Shown: piece by piece, positions 46,884 through 55,532 of the stretch | Layout of the letters: each line of letters begins with the position of its first letter | How positions within the stretch are numbered: the stretch's first letter is position 1 | Assembly: GCA_945874155.1 (NCBI GenBank) | Contig: CAMCFO010000004.1 | Location: 37,312-101,311 of the forward strand | From: an uncultured Bacteroidales bacterium | GTDB lineage: Bacteria > Bacteroidota > Bacteroidia > Bacteroidales > UBA932 | Reading direction: 5' to 3' | Length of the DNA: 64,000 nt | Notes under the pieces: model-generated | Told to the model about the DNA's origin: nothing | The model's database searches: none | The model's input: the letters and a program-made list of their open reading frames with translations, nothing else | Program-made: the position numbers and the translations under genes

Positions 46884-47906
46884 CTACAAAGGAGTAATGC
46901 GGACCTTAGGTCTGGAGGATGCCGTCTCCCCTGCTGTCTTCCGCTCTTCCAGTTCGCATCTGACAGGCGCGGCAAGTTCCAGAAAACGCATGATTTCACT
47001 GATGTTCTCTCCGTTCAGCATCATGCGGAAGGTCAGGCTTGCAAGTTCCGGAGCGACGTCGAACTCCACGTTATACATCTGCTGAAGCCTGTTGCAGATA
47101 TTGACGAGGGGTTCATCATCGAAAATAAGCATGCCGTCTTTCCAGCAGCAGTATTTTTCAGTGTCTATATGTCCGTTTATGACAGCTCTTCCGTCAGCCA
47201 GCGACAAATGCTCACTGGGATTGAGCGTCATTGACTGGTTTTCCACGCCCACGTTCACCCTGCCATTGATCAGCGTCACAGAGGCGGAGGAATCATAGGC
47301 ATTGACATTGAATTCCGTACCGGTAGCGGTGACTGTCATGTAAGGAGTGTTCACTTTAAACGGGTGCTCTGCATCAGCCTTTACTTCAAAGTAGGCTTCC
47401 CCCTGCAGCATAACGTTTCTCGTGCCCTTGCCGTTCATTGCCGGACTGTAAGTTAAAGTGCTGTTGGCGTTCAGACAGACCGCCGTGCCGTCAGGAAGAT
47501 GCGTGCGGCTCAAACTGCCGAATTCCGTAGCTATAGTCACATCGTCCGGAAGAGGACTTGCCCCATGGACTGCCATAAGATATCCCGCCAAGGCAATCAG
47601 CGGCAGTGCGATGACAGCTGCAATGCGTGACCACAAAACAAGCAGTTTTCTGAAAACAGGGTGTCTCTCCGCCATAATCCCGCTTTTTCTCAGAACTTTC
47701 TTTTCTGCGCTTCCGGTATCTATGTCCTTGATGTTTATTGCCGGATTCAGGTACGACCATATATCCTGCTGACGCTGAAAATATTTTTTGTTATTCCCGT
47801 CAAGCTGAATCCAGCGGAACAGGTCTTCAATCTCCTGCGCTGAAGCATTTCCTGTCAGATAACGGCTTATCAGAATATCCGTTTGATTGTTCTCGTTATG
47901 ATCCAT
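46884..47906 (-). CDS. FecR-family anti-sigma factor
   Basis: A 340-residue inner-membrane regulator. A cytoplasmic N-terminal region (1-90) that would bind the sigma factor precedes a membrane segment (about 93-110). The periplasmic FecR domain (about 120-230) contains TEFGSLSRTHLPDGTAVCLN and GEAYFEVKADAEHPFKV. The C-terminal DUF4974 domain (about 255-330) is typical of Bacteroidetes FecR proteins. It follows the sigma gene by 4 bp. Expected to be inactivated when the partner SusC binds substrate. Confidence 0.9.
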   Translation of the reverse strand: MDHNENNQTDILISRYLTGNASAQEIEDLFRWIQLDGNNKKYFQRQQDIWSYLNPAINIKDIDTGSAEKKVLRKSGIMAERHPVFRKLLVLWSRIAAVIALPLIALAGYLMAVHGASPLPDDVTIATEFGSLSRTHLPDGTAVCLNANSTLTYSPAMNGKGTRNVMLQGEAYFEVKADAEHPFKVNTPYMTVTATGTEFNVNAYDSSASVTLINGRVNVGVENQSMTLNPSEHLSLADGRAVINGHIDTEKYCCWKDGMLIFDDEPLVNICNRLQQMYNVEFDVAPELASLTFRMMLNGENISEIMRFLELAAPVRCELEERKTAGETASSRPKVRITPL

Positions 47907-47910
47907 CTCT

Positions 47911-48510
47911 TTATTTCATAAATAGGTGTTGGAATACTACAGTCAAAAATATAGCGAATTTGTAGTCTTTCAGATTGCTTTGCAGAAATCTTATGGTCTT
48001 GCTGATTCGCGCCTCTACGGTCCGGACGGATATATTCAGTTTTTTGGCGATTTCCGTATATTTCAGATGGTGCGATCTTGACAGCATATATGTCTCAAGT
48101 ACTTCAGGGTCGAGTTGTGAGAACAGATTTTCAACTGCATCATTCAACTCCGTGTAAAGTATATGCTCGTCTGCCGGCAATGACATAATCATTTCATGGT
48201 ACATGTTCCGGTAGAGAGTCTTGACTTTGCGGTGCTTGATTTCATTGAGAGCGAGATTCTGGACCAGAGAGACCAGATAGGTCTTCAGCGAGGTCCTTAT
48301 TTCAAGAAACTTTCTGTTTGCCCATATCTTGATGAATGCTTCCTGGACGATGTCCTCACAGGTTTCCATGTCAGGAATGAATCTGGATACAAAAAAGACG
48401 AGATCAGGATAATACCGCCGGAAAATCTGCACAAAAGCCTCATGACTGTCCATCTTCAAAGCGGCCAGCAGAAGTGTTTCATTGTCGATTTTTATTTTTT
48501 CCATGGGCAT
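47911..48510 (-). CDS. ECF RNA polymerase sigma factor
   Basis: A 199-residue group IV sigma factor. Region 2 includes YYPDLVFFVSRFIPD and DIVQEAFIKIWANR; region 4 ends in SVRTVEARISKTIRFLQ. A linked FecR anti-sigma gene follows. The start may be the first ATG at 48510 or the one two codons later. It is divergent from SusC, with 185 bp between, the usual site of the sigma-dependent promoter for the SusC operon. Confidence 0.92.
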   Translation of the reverse strand: MPMEKIKIDNETLLLAALKMDSHEAFVQIFRRYYPDLVFFVSRFIPDMETCEDIVQEAFIKIWANRKFLEIRTSLKTYLVSLVQNLALNEIKHRKVKTLYRNMYHEMIMSLPADEHILYTELNDAVENLFSQLDPEVLETYMLSRSHHLKYTEIAKKLNISVRTVEARISKTIRFLQSNLKDYKFAIFLTVVFQHLFMK

Positions 48511-48695
48511 GATTCTGGAGCAAAGTTATATATTATCAGGCTATGCCACAAGCCAATTGGACAAATATTGCACTTTTGAAAGAATTCGTGGTTTTTCGAT
48601 GTGGTTTTTTGAACATCAGTTGTTCTTTATACGAAATGATGTGGAATAAGACATAAAAACCACATATTTACATAAATAACACTAATCTTTTAATA
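48511..48695. promoter_or_regulatory. Divergent regulatory region of sigma-FecR-GH43 and SusC operons
   Basis: A 185-bp AT-rich gap between two divergent operons of the island. The plus-strand end (about 48640-48695) is AT-rich, as leaders of Bacteroidetes genes are. No TAnnTTTG box with correct TTG spacing was recognised for SusC. That is expected if the ECF sigma recognises a different sequence. Confidence 0.45.
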
Positions 48696-51600
48696 ATGGG
48701 AAAACCAAACTTACCTCTGTGCAGCCTTCGGCATCTGACGCTCAGGGCTCTGCTCATTCTGCTGATGCTCGGTTATGGCGTGTCCGCTTATGCATCCGAC
48801 ACGAAAGTGTCCATAGACGCAAGTGGAATCACCTTGGCTAACGTTCTGAAATCCATAGAACAGCAGACAAAGTACAAATTCATCTACAGCAAGGAAACCA
48901 TAAATGTCAATGCGACTGTGACACTCAAAGTCAAGAATATGGAATTGACAACAGCCCTTGACAAACTGTTCGCGTCGCATGATATAAGCTATACCATTGA
49001 CAAAAAACAGATTATCCTCAACAAGAAGTCATCCGCCAGGACTCCCGTGACTAACCAGCAGGCTTCGGAAGCCGGGAAAATCAGAATAACCGGCACTATT
49101 ACCGACAGGCGTGGCGAGCCGCTGATCGGCGCTTCCGTCACAGTCGAAGGCCAGTCCGGCGGAGCAATGACCGACACCGACGGCAATTACGAAATAGAAG
49201 TCCCGAAGGGAAGCAGTCTGCTGTTTTCCTACATCGGATACATCCCGGAGACGAAGAAAGCCGACAGGGCTGGAAGGCTCGACCTGACCATGATCGAAGA
49301 TTCGCAGCTGCTCAATGAAGTGGTAGTAATCGGCTATGGTACTATGGACAAGAAAGAACTCACTTCCGCCATAAGCCACGTAAGCGAGAAAGACTTCAAC
49401 ACCATCAGTTCCACAGATCCTACGATGCTCATACAGGGCAAAGTCCCCGGCGTGTCTATAACGAACACTGCCGCCGGCGACCCGAACAACACTGCAAGCG
49501 TGCAGATCCGCGGCGTGTCATCCCGTTCGGCAGGACTTGGTCCGCTCATAGTCATCGACGGAGTTCCAGGTGGAAGCCTCACCAACGTGAATCCCAATGA
49601 CATAGCATCGTTCGACATACTTAAGGACGGTGCGGCTTCAGCAATTTATGGAACGAGAGGTTCAAACGGCGTCATTCTCGTGACGACGAAAAAGGGCGCG
49701 GGTGACGGCACCTACAATATCTCTTATGCCGGAAGCGTGGCTTGGGACAGCATCATAGATGAACTGGACTTCATGAGCGCCGACGACTACCGCAACATAC
49801 GTCTCGGATGGGGAGACTCAGGCATTGACCTCGGCGGCAACTACGACTGGTTCAAAGGAGTCAGCCGGACCGGTTTCACCCACAAACACGCCCTGACTGC
49901 TTCAGGCGGAACACAGCGGGCCAATTTCAGAGTCAGTGCGGACTACCGCAAGTCAAACGGAGTCGATTTACGTTCGAGCCGTGAAGAATACGGCGGCAGG
50001 GCATCTGCGGAGTTCAAGTCCAAAGGCGGTCTGTTCAATTTCACCGCCAACATTGCCCCACGTATAATCTATCAGAATTTTGCCAACTGGTCTGTGTTCA
50101 CCAACGCCAAGCAGGCCAATCCGACCACTCCCCTGATGGACCCGGAAAATTCGCAGCTCTACTACAATTTCCAGGGACAGGTCTGCCCCTGGAACCCTGT
50201 TGAACTCCAGAAACTTGAGAAGGACGAGGGTGAGACAAAACTCATCGATATGGACGCCACTGCGAAACTCAACCTTCTGCCATTGCTCTGGAAGGCGGAC
50301 AAGGACTGTCCTTTTACACTCGACACCCAGCTGACGTTTGCAGACCACCAGACAGGCAACAACAAATCCTGGTTCAGACCCTCAACAAGTACCATCGCCA
50401 TCAACAGCGGCCGTGAAGGTGAAGCCAGCAGAGAATATAACAACACCAGCCAGTATATTCTGGAATGGCTTGCCAATTTCGGGGCAAGGTTCAGACGGAA
50501 CAACATCAAGCTGATGTTAGGATACTCCTACCAATACACAAAATACAGCACACTTTTCGCGGAAAACAAGGATTTTCCCAATGATGCACTTGAATACAAC
50601 AACCTCGGTTCCGGTGCATTTGCCAAAGACGAGGGAGAAGTGGGCATGAGCAGCTACAAAGGCGACAACAAGCTGATTTCATTCTTCGGCCGTGTCAGTT
50701 ACGATTATGACGGGAAATATCTTATGACGGCGTCTCTGCGTCGTGAAGGGTCATCCAAATTCGGTCCCAACAACAAGTGGGGAAATTTCCCTGCAGTGTC
50801 GGTGGGCTGGCGCATCAGCCAGGAACCGTTCATGGCAGGGGCAAGAAGCTGGCTGAATGACCTGAAAATCCGTGCAGACTACGGCGTCACGGGAAACCAG
50901 GAATTTGACGATTATCTGTCAGTGGCCGCAATGAAGGGCTTCGGCTATTACAACTTCGGAGGAAAAAGCTTTCAGGTTTGGGGTCCGGCAAACAATGTGA
51001 ATCCGAACCTCAAATGGGAAAAGGCGAAGAACTGGAACGTGGGACTCGACTTCGCCTTGTTCAACAACCGCTTCTCCGGGTCGCTGAACTATTTCAACCG
51101 CCGCACAGAGGACCTCTTAGGCTATTACAAAGTACCTATTCCTCCTTATCTATTCGATGAGACATTCGTCAATGTCGGGACCATGAAAAACTATGGTTTC
51201 GAGTTCGACCTGAACGTCAATGCAGTCGACACCCGTGATTTCGGATACAACTTCAACATAGTCGGAACCACAATCACCAACAAGTTCGTCGATTTCAGCA
51301 ATTCGGAATATGTCGGGCAGGACTACTACAGCCTTTGCCCTACGGAGGCACCTTATCCGAACTACAATCTGCAGCGCATAGAAAAAGGGCAGTCCATAGG
51401 CAATTTCTATCTATGGAAATACGTCGGCATCGATTCCGAGGGAGAATGGCTGATTGAAGACAAGAACGGAAATGTGATTAAGGCTGGCCAGGGAAGCGAG
51501 GACGACCGCCGTATAGTCGGCAACGGCCTTCCCAAATTCACCATGTCCACGACACATACTTTCCGCTACAAGAATCTTTATCTGAGTCTGTTCTTCCGGG

Positions 51601-52007
51601 GAGCCTTCTTCTATGACATCTTCAATGTCCACGACTTTTATTACGGAACACGCAAGTTCAACGGCAATGTGCTCAAAAAGGCCTACAGCAAGAACTTTGA
51701 CATAAGTCCGACCGCGACCCACGCCGTCACCGATTATTTCCTGGAGCGTGGAGACTATTTCAAACTTGACACGATGACCCTGGGTTATACTTTCGACTTG
51801 CACAATCTCAAATATCTTGACAGAATCAAACTTTACGGCACCATTCATAATGTGTTCACCCTCACTGCATTCTCCGGAGTTGACCCTTCCACCTACCAGG
51901 TCAACGGACTTAGGCCGGGCACTCTGACCAATTCGGAGGGCGTTGCCACAAGAGCCTATTTCCCTTCAACCCGCCAGTTCATGCTCGGCGTACAGATTGA
52001 CTTCTAA
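48696..52007 (+). CDS. SusC-like TonB-dependent transducer with STN domain
   Basis: An 1103-residue outer-membrane receptor. Signal peptide about 1-31. An STN domain (about 35-110; SIDASGITLANVLKSIEQQT, VTLKVKNMELTTALDKLF) is the FecR-signalling module. A carboxypeptidase-regulatory-like domain follows (about 125-205; ITGTITDRRGEPLIGASVTV). The TonB box/plug begins with LNEVVVIGYGTMDKKEL. The rest is a 22-strand barrel with terminal aromatic. Together with SusD it imports oligosaccharides. The STN domain links it to the sigma/anti-sigma pair divergently encoded. Confidence 0.95.
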   Translation: MGKPNLPLCSLRHLTLRALLILLMLGYGVSAYASDTKVSIDASGITLANVLKSIEQQTKYKFIYSKETINVNATVTLKVKNMELTTALDKLFASHDISYTIDKKQIILNKKSSARTPVTNQQASEAGKIRITGTITDRRGEPLIGASVTVEGQSGGAMTDTDGNYEIEVPKGSSLLFSYIGYIPETKKADRAGRLDLTMIEDSQLLNEVVVIGYGTMDKKELTSAISHVSEKDFNTISSTDPTMLIQGKVPGVSITNTAAGDPNNTASVQIRGVSSRSAGLGPLIVIDGVPGGSLTNVNPNDIASFDILKDGAASAIYGTRGSNGVILVTTKKGAGDGTYNISYAGSVAWDSIIDELDFMSADDYRNIRLGWGDSGIDLGGNYDWFKGVSRTGFTHKHALTASGGTQRANFRVSADYRKSNGVDLRSSREEYGGRASAEFKSKGGLFNFTANIAPRIIYQNFANWSVFTNAKQANPTTPLMDPENSQLYYNFQGQVCPWNPVELQKLEKDEGETKLIDMDATAKLNLLPLLWKADKDCPFTLDTQLTFADHQTGNNKSWFRPSTSTIAINSGREGEASREYNNTSQYILEWLANFGARFRRNNIKLMLGYSYQYTKYSTLFAENKDFPNDALEYNNLGSGAFAKDEGEVGMSSYKGDNKLISFFGRVSYDYDGKYLMTASLRREGSSKFGPNNKWGNFPAVSVGWRISQEPFMAGARSWLNDLKIRADYGVTGNQEFDDYLSVAAMKGFGYYNFGGKSFQVWGPANNVNPNLKWEKAKNWNVGLDFALFNNRFSGSLNYFNRRTEDLLGYYKVPIPPYLFDETFVNVGTMKNYGFEFDLNVNAVDTRDFGYNFNIVGTTITNKFVDFSNSEYVGQDYYSLCPTEAPYPNYNLQRIEKGQSIGNFYLWKYVGIDSEGEWLIEDKNGNVIKAGQGSEDDRRIVGNGLPKFTMSTTHTFRYKNLYLSLFFRGAFFYDIFNVHDFYYGTRKFNGNVLKKAYSKNFDISPTATHAVTDYFLERGDYFKLDTMTLGYTFDLHNLKYLDRIKLYGTIHNVFTLTAFSGVDPSTYQVNGLRPGTLTNSEGVATRAYFPSTRQFMLGVQIDF

Positions 52008-52013
52008 TAAATT

Positions 52014-53762
52014 ATGACTATCATGAACAGCAGAACAATTATATACTCATTGGCGGCACTTGCATTGTCAGCGGCAACAGCCTGCACCAATCTTGACGAG
52101 ACTCTCTACAGCAAGGTCGCGTCCGACAATTTCTACAACACTAAAAGCGACATCGAAAGAGCGGTCGGACGCCCGTTCGAGCATGCTTTCGCCACCATTC
52201 AGGAGCGTCAGGTGCTTCAGGAACTCACTGCCGACCAGCTTATAACTCCTGTCCGAGACGGATGGTGGGATGACGGCGGACGCTGGCGCAGATATCATTA
52301 TCATACATGGACGCTGGAGGACAGCCCCCAGATTCTCTACCTCTGGAACGGACAGTATCAGGGAATCGGGCAGTGCAACTGGGTCATAGAAGACCTGGAA
52401 TCGCTCGACCCTGCGAAATTCGGCTATACGGAAGCGGAATTCAATGACATGAAAGCCCAATGCCGCACCCTCAGGGCAATGTTCTACCTTACGCTGCTGG
52501 ACGCATTCCGCAACTGCCCTCTTGTGGTAAGTTTTTATGACCAGAGCAAGAATACAAAAACCCAGGTTGAGCCGAAAGTCCTGTTCAACTTCATCGAAAG
52601 CGAACTTAAGGAGTGCATCAGGCTGCTCGGGACCAAAGAAGCCCTCGGGGCGCAGGCTTCAGTGCAGGGGAAATGGACGAAGGCGTCTGCTGCGGCTTTG
52701 CTTGTGCGTCTATACCTGAACGCGGAAGTCTATATAGAAGAAGACCGTTTTAAGGATTGCGCCATTGTCTGCCAGGATATACTTGACGGGAAATACGGTC
52801 CGTACAAGGTGGCGGACACCTGGGATGCAGCGTTCGACTGGAACAACAACACCTGTGACGAAGTGATTTTCGGCTATCCGGCAAGTTCCGGCTATTCATA
52901 CTGGCACTACAGCGGTGAAGTATACTGGTATGCCGTTCCTTCCCAGGCCAAATACTATCTGAAAGATTCCAAATGCAAGGCCGGCGAGCACAACGTAAAA
53001 TATGCAGCTTCCCCGAGTTACAATGTTGACGGTACGCTTTACGACTACAAATTAGGTATGCCCGTACAGAATTTCCGCAAATATCCAGGAGACGAGCGCA
53101 TGAAGCTGTATCGCAATCTGGGCAACAGCCGCCGCGAAGGAATGTTCCTCTTCGGATATCTTGAATATGTCAACGACAACGGCAAGACAGCACGTGTCCG
53201 CGCACCGGAACGCCCTTACGATTTGTATATAAGGGATGCGGTAGGCAACTTTCAGGGCATGGCTCCTGACTCATGGCCTACGGGGCAGACGAGCAGCCTG
53301 ACCAACGGAGACCATAACTCCGGCTGGCATTTCGTGAAATACCCTATGTATATGGACAGCGACGAGCACCAGCTTGAAAGCGACTACACCGAGATCCGTC
53401 TGCCTGAGATCATATACTCACTTGCAGAATGCAAACTCCGCAGCGGGGATACCGAAGGAGCCGCAGAACTTCTCAACGGAGTACGCAAGAGAAACTATCC
53501 TGCCGAGAACCTCGAGGAGGTGCTCTATCAACCGGATGGCTCTGCCGTGCTTGACATGGATGAGATGCTCGCCGAATGGGGACGCGAATTCTTTGCTGAA
53601 GCCCGCCGCCGTACTGACCTTATCCGCTTCGGCAAATTCTCATCAGGAACATGGTGGGACAAGACTCCTGACGCAGACCGCCACACGGAAATATTCCCTT
53701 TGGTGCGGGCTGTGCTGGACACCAACCCAGACTTGAAGCAGAATCCGGGCTACAACAAATGA
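52014..53762 (+). CDS. SusD-like glycan-binding lipoprotein
   Basis: A 582-residue RagB/SusD family protein starting 6 bp after SusC. The signal peptide ends at the Cys in AATACTNLDE, a lipobox, so it is anchored in the outer membrane. The tetratricopeptide-like helices of the SusD fold are visible, with ALRAMFYLTLLDAF-type helix and the C-terminal EWGREFFAEARRRTDLIRFG motif of the family. It forms the lid over the SusC barrel. The ATG at 52014 or at 52023 may be used. Confidence 0.94.
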   Translation: MTIMNSRTIIYSLAALALSAATACTNLDETLYSKVASDNFYNTKSDIERAVGRPFEHAFATIQERQVLQELTADQLITPVRDGWWDDGGRWRRYHYHTWTLEDSPQILYLWNGQYQGIGQCNWVIEDLESLDPAKFGYTEAEFNDMKAQCRTLRAMFYLTLLDAFRNCPLVVSFYDQSKNTKTQVEPKVLFNFIESELKECIRLLGTKEALGAQASVQGKWTKASAAALLVRLYLNAEVYIEEDRFKDCAIVCQDILDGKYGPYKVADTWDAAFDWNNNTCDEVIFGYPASSGYSYWHYSGEVYWYAVPSQAKYYLKDSKCKAGEHNVKYAASPSYNVDGTLYDYKLGMPVQNFRKYPGDERMKLYRNLGNSRREGMFLFGYLEYVNDNGKTARVRAPERPYDLYIRDAVGNFQGMAPDSWPTGQTSSLTNGDHNSGWHFVKYPMYMDSDEHQLESDYTEIRLPEIIYSLAECKLRSGDTEGAAELLNGVRKRNYPAENLEEVLYQPDGSAVLDMDEMLAEWGREFFAEARRRTDLIRFGKFSSGTWWDKTPDADRHTEIFPLVRAVLDTNPDLKQNPGYNK

Positions 53763-53790
53763 GACATAACCAATAGCTAAAATCAATAAT

Positions 53791-55341
53791 ATGAATAAAA
53801 TCATCAATAGACTGTCGATATCGGCTGCGCTGGTCCTGACATTGGGACTGTCATCGTGCGAGAGTGAAAAAGACCTCGTGATATACGATGAAGACCTGCC
53901 TCTGATCTCGGAGACTCTGTATATGCTCGGCAACGCGGCTCCCTGCGGATGGTCAATCACAGACCCGACCCCTTTTACTCCTACTGAAGCGGACCCGTTG
54001 GTATTCACATGGCAGGGAACTCTCGGGATAGGGGAACTGAAACTTTGTCTGACTCCTTCACAAGACTGGAACATACCGTTCATCCGCCCTCTTGAAGCGG
54101 GACAGACCATCGGCAAGGACAACTACACCGACGAGCCTTTCACCATGCACACCGACCCTGATGACAAGTGGCAGGTAATAGAAATGGGAGAATACAGACT
54201 CACTTTTGATTTGAGGCACTGGACATTCAGCACGGAATATCTCAAAGGACCAGAGCGTCCGGCTGTCGAGCCTGTTCATGCCGACGCAGTATATGTCATC
54301 GGTGCTGCGACCTCCGCCGGATGGAACATAGACGAGGCTATAGAGACGACAAAACAGAGTGAATATATATTCGTATATGAGGGCAATCTTTATGAAGGGG
54401 AATTCCGTGCCTGCACCGAACGCACATGGGGCCAGCACATACGTCCTGTCAACAACAATACGGAAATAAACGAGGACGGTGTTGCCGATGAGGACTTCAT
54501 ATACGTTGCGACTCCGGATATAAACTGGCTTGTGACCAAAGCAGCCAAGTACCGCATCACTTTCGACCTTGAAAATTGGAAAATCGATGTCAAATGCCTG
54601 AAAGACGGCGAGGAGGAGAAGGATCCGATTGAAACATCCACGCTTTTCATGATGGGTTCAAGCACGAAAGGCGGATGGGACGGCGAGGCCATGACTCCTA
54701 TACTGCGGGATGAGTCAGATCCTTATCTGTTCACTTTCGAGGGGACATTGTCTGAAGGAGAACTCAAGCTCTACACTGAATCCGGCGCTGATTACGAGAA
54801 CAAACCGGCAATCCGCCCTGTCGCCGCCAATACTGAGATTGGAGAAACCGCCATCACCGATGCTCCGTTCATCTATGTAGCCGCTCCGGACAACAAATGG
54901 AAAGTCAAGGCCGGCAAGTACCGCCTGTCATTCAATCTCCGCACATACACGATGAGCTCGACCTATCTCGGAGAGCCTGAATATGAATGGCCTGAGGTGA
55001 CTCCTATCCAGACAGACAATTTGTATCTTCTCGGAATGGCTGTTCCAAACGAATGGGATATAGAAAGAAATCCTACAGTCTGCACAAAGGAGAGCGACTA
55101 TGTCTTCGTCTATGAAGGCACACTCAAAACCGGAGCTCTCCGCGCCTCGACATTCAAAGGCTGGGGAGCCCATATCCGTCCGAAAACCGACAAGCTCGAA
55201 ATAGGCAGAAACGGCTGCAAGTCCGAGGATTTCGTCAATGTCAGCATACCGGACTACAACTGGAACGTCGTTGATGAGGGCAAGTACCGCATCACTTTCA
55301 ACCTTGAAAATTGGACTGTAAAATTTGAATATTTACAATAA
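53791..55341 (+). CDS. SusE/SusF-like surface glycan-binding lipoprotein, four modules
   Basis: A 516-residue protein with a lipobox Cys at residue 23 (LTLGLSSCES). It contains four tandem modules of about 110 residues, starting near residues 41, 165, 285 and 405. Each begins xLYMLGxAxxxGW and ends in a KYRxTFxLxxWT strand, the layout of SusE/SusF starch-binding modules. Modules 1 and 3 share one subtype (ELKLY); 2 and 4 share another (WGxHIRP). Module 4 with the end of module 3 is repeated almost exactly in the next large gene. Likely binds the target glycan at the cell surface. Confidence 0.8.
   Translation: MNKIINRLSISAALVLTLGLSSCESEKDLVIYDEDLPLISETLYMLGNAAPCGWSITDPTPFTPTEADPLVFTWQGTLGIGELKLCLTPSQDWNIPFIRPLEAGQTIGKDNYTDEPFTMHTDPDDKWQVIEMGEYRLTFDLRHWTFSTEYLKGPERPAVEPVHADAVYVIGAATSAGWNIDEAIETTKQSEYIFVYEGNLYEGEFRACTERTWGQHIRPVNNNTEINEDGVADEDFIYVATPDINWLVTKAAKYRITFDLENWKIDVKCLKDGEEEKDPIETSTLFMMGSSTKGGWDGEAMTPILRDESDPYLFTFEGTLSEGELKLYTESGADYENKPAIRPVAANTEIGETAITDAPFIYVAAPDNKWKVKAGKYRLSFNLRTYTMSSTYLGEPEYEWPEVTPIQTDNLYLLGMAVPNEWDIERNPTVCTKESDYVFVYEGTLKTGALRASTFKGWGAHIRPKTDKLEIGRNGCKSEDFVNVSIPDYNWNVVDEGKYRITFNLENWTVKFEYLQ
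54887..55325 (+). repeat. Left copy of a 439-bp near-identical direct repeat
   Basis: Repeated at 56974-57412, an offset of 2087 bp. I found one synonymous difference by eye (CGC versus CGT in a KYRLSF segment). It spans the end of one binding module and all of the last module in each lipoprotein gene. Confidence 0.88.
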
Positions 55342-55359
55342 GTTAAACTACACTAAATT

Positions 55360-55518
55360 ATGAAACCAGACAAAATTATGAAACCAGACAAATCAACATA
55401 CGAAACACCGGCAATGCTTTGCAAGATGTTTTCAACGGAGGCCGGGTTTGCGGCCAGACTGGAATACGGAAATGCAGGCTCTGACGGCAGAGTCGTAATT
55501 GATGACATTGATTACTAA
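55360..55518 (+). CDS. 52-residue small ORF between the two SusE/F-like genes
   Basis: Runs ATG to TAA with no other gene in that interval. The start repeats MKPDKIMKPDKS; the middle is ETPAMLCKMFSTEAGFAA; the tail is acidic and ends DDIDY. I do not recognise a defined family. Its pattern (P-A-x-L, then a GFAA stretch and acidic tail) resembles short peptides found near fimbrillin-like lipoprotein genes in Bacteroidetes. The stop overlaps the first possible start of the following gene by one base, so coupling is likely. A chance ORF cannot be excluded. Confidence 0.5.
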   Translation: MKPDKIMKPDKSTYETPAMLCKMFSTEAGFAARLEYGNAGSDGRVVIDDIDY

Positions 55519-55532
55519 TGGAGGACAGAACT

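Noticed and set aside
46782..47234. Plus-strand open frame over the FecR gene
   Set aside because: It mirrors the FecR and GH43 coding sequence and shows no domain of its own.
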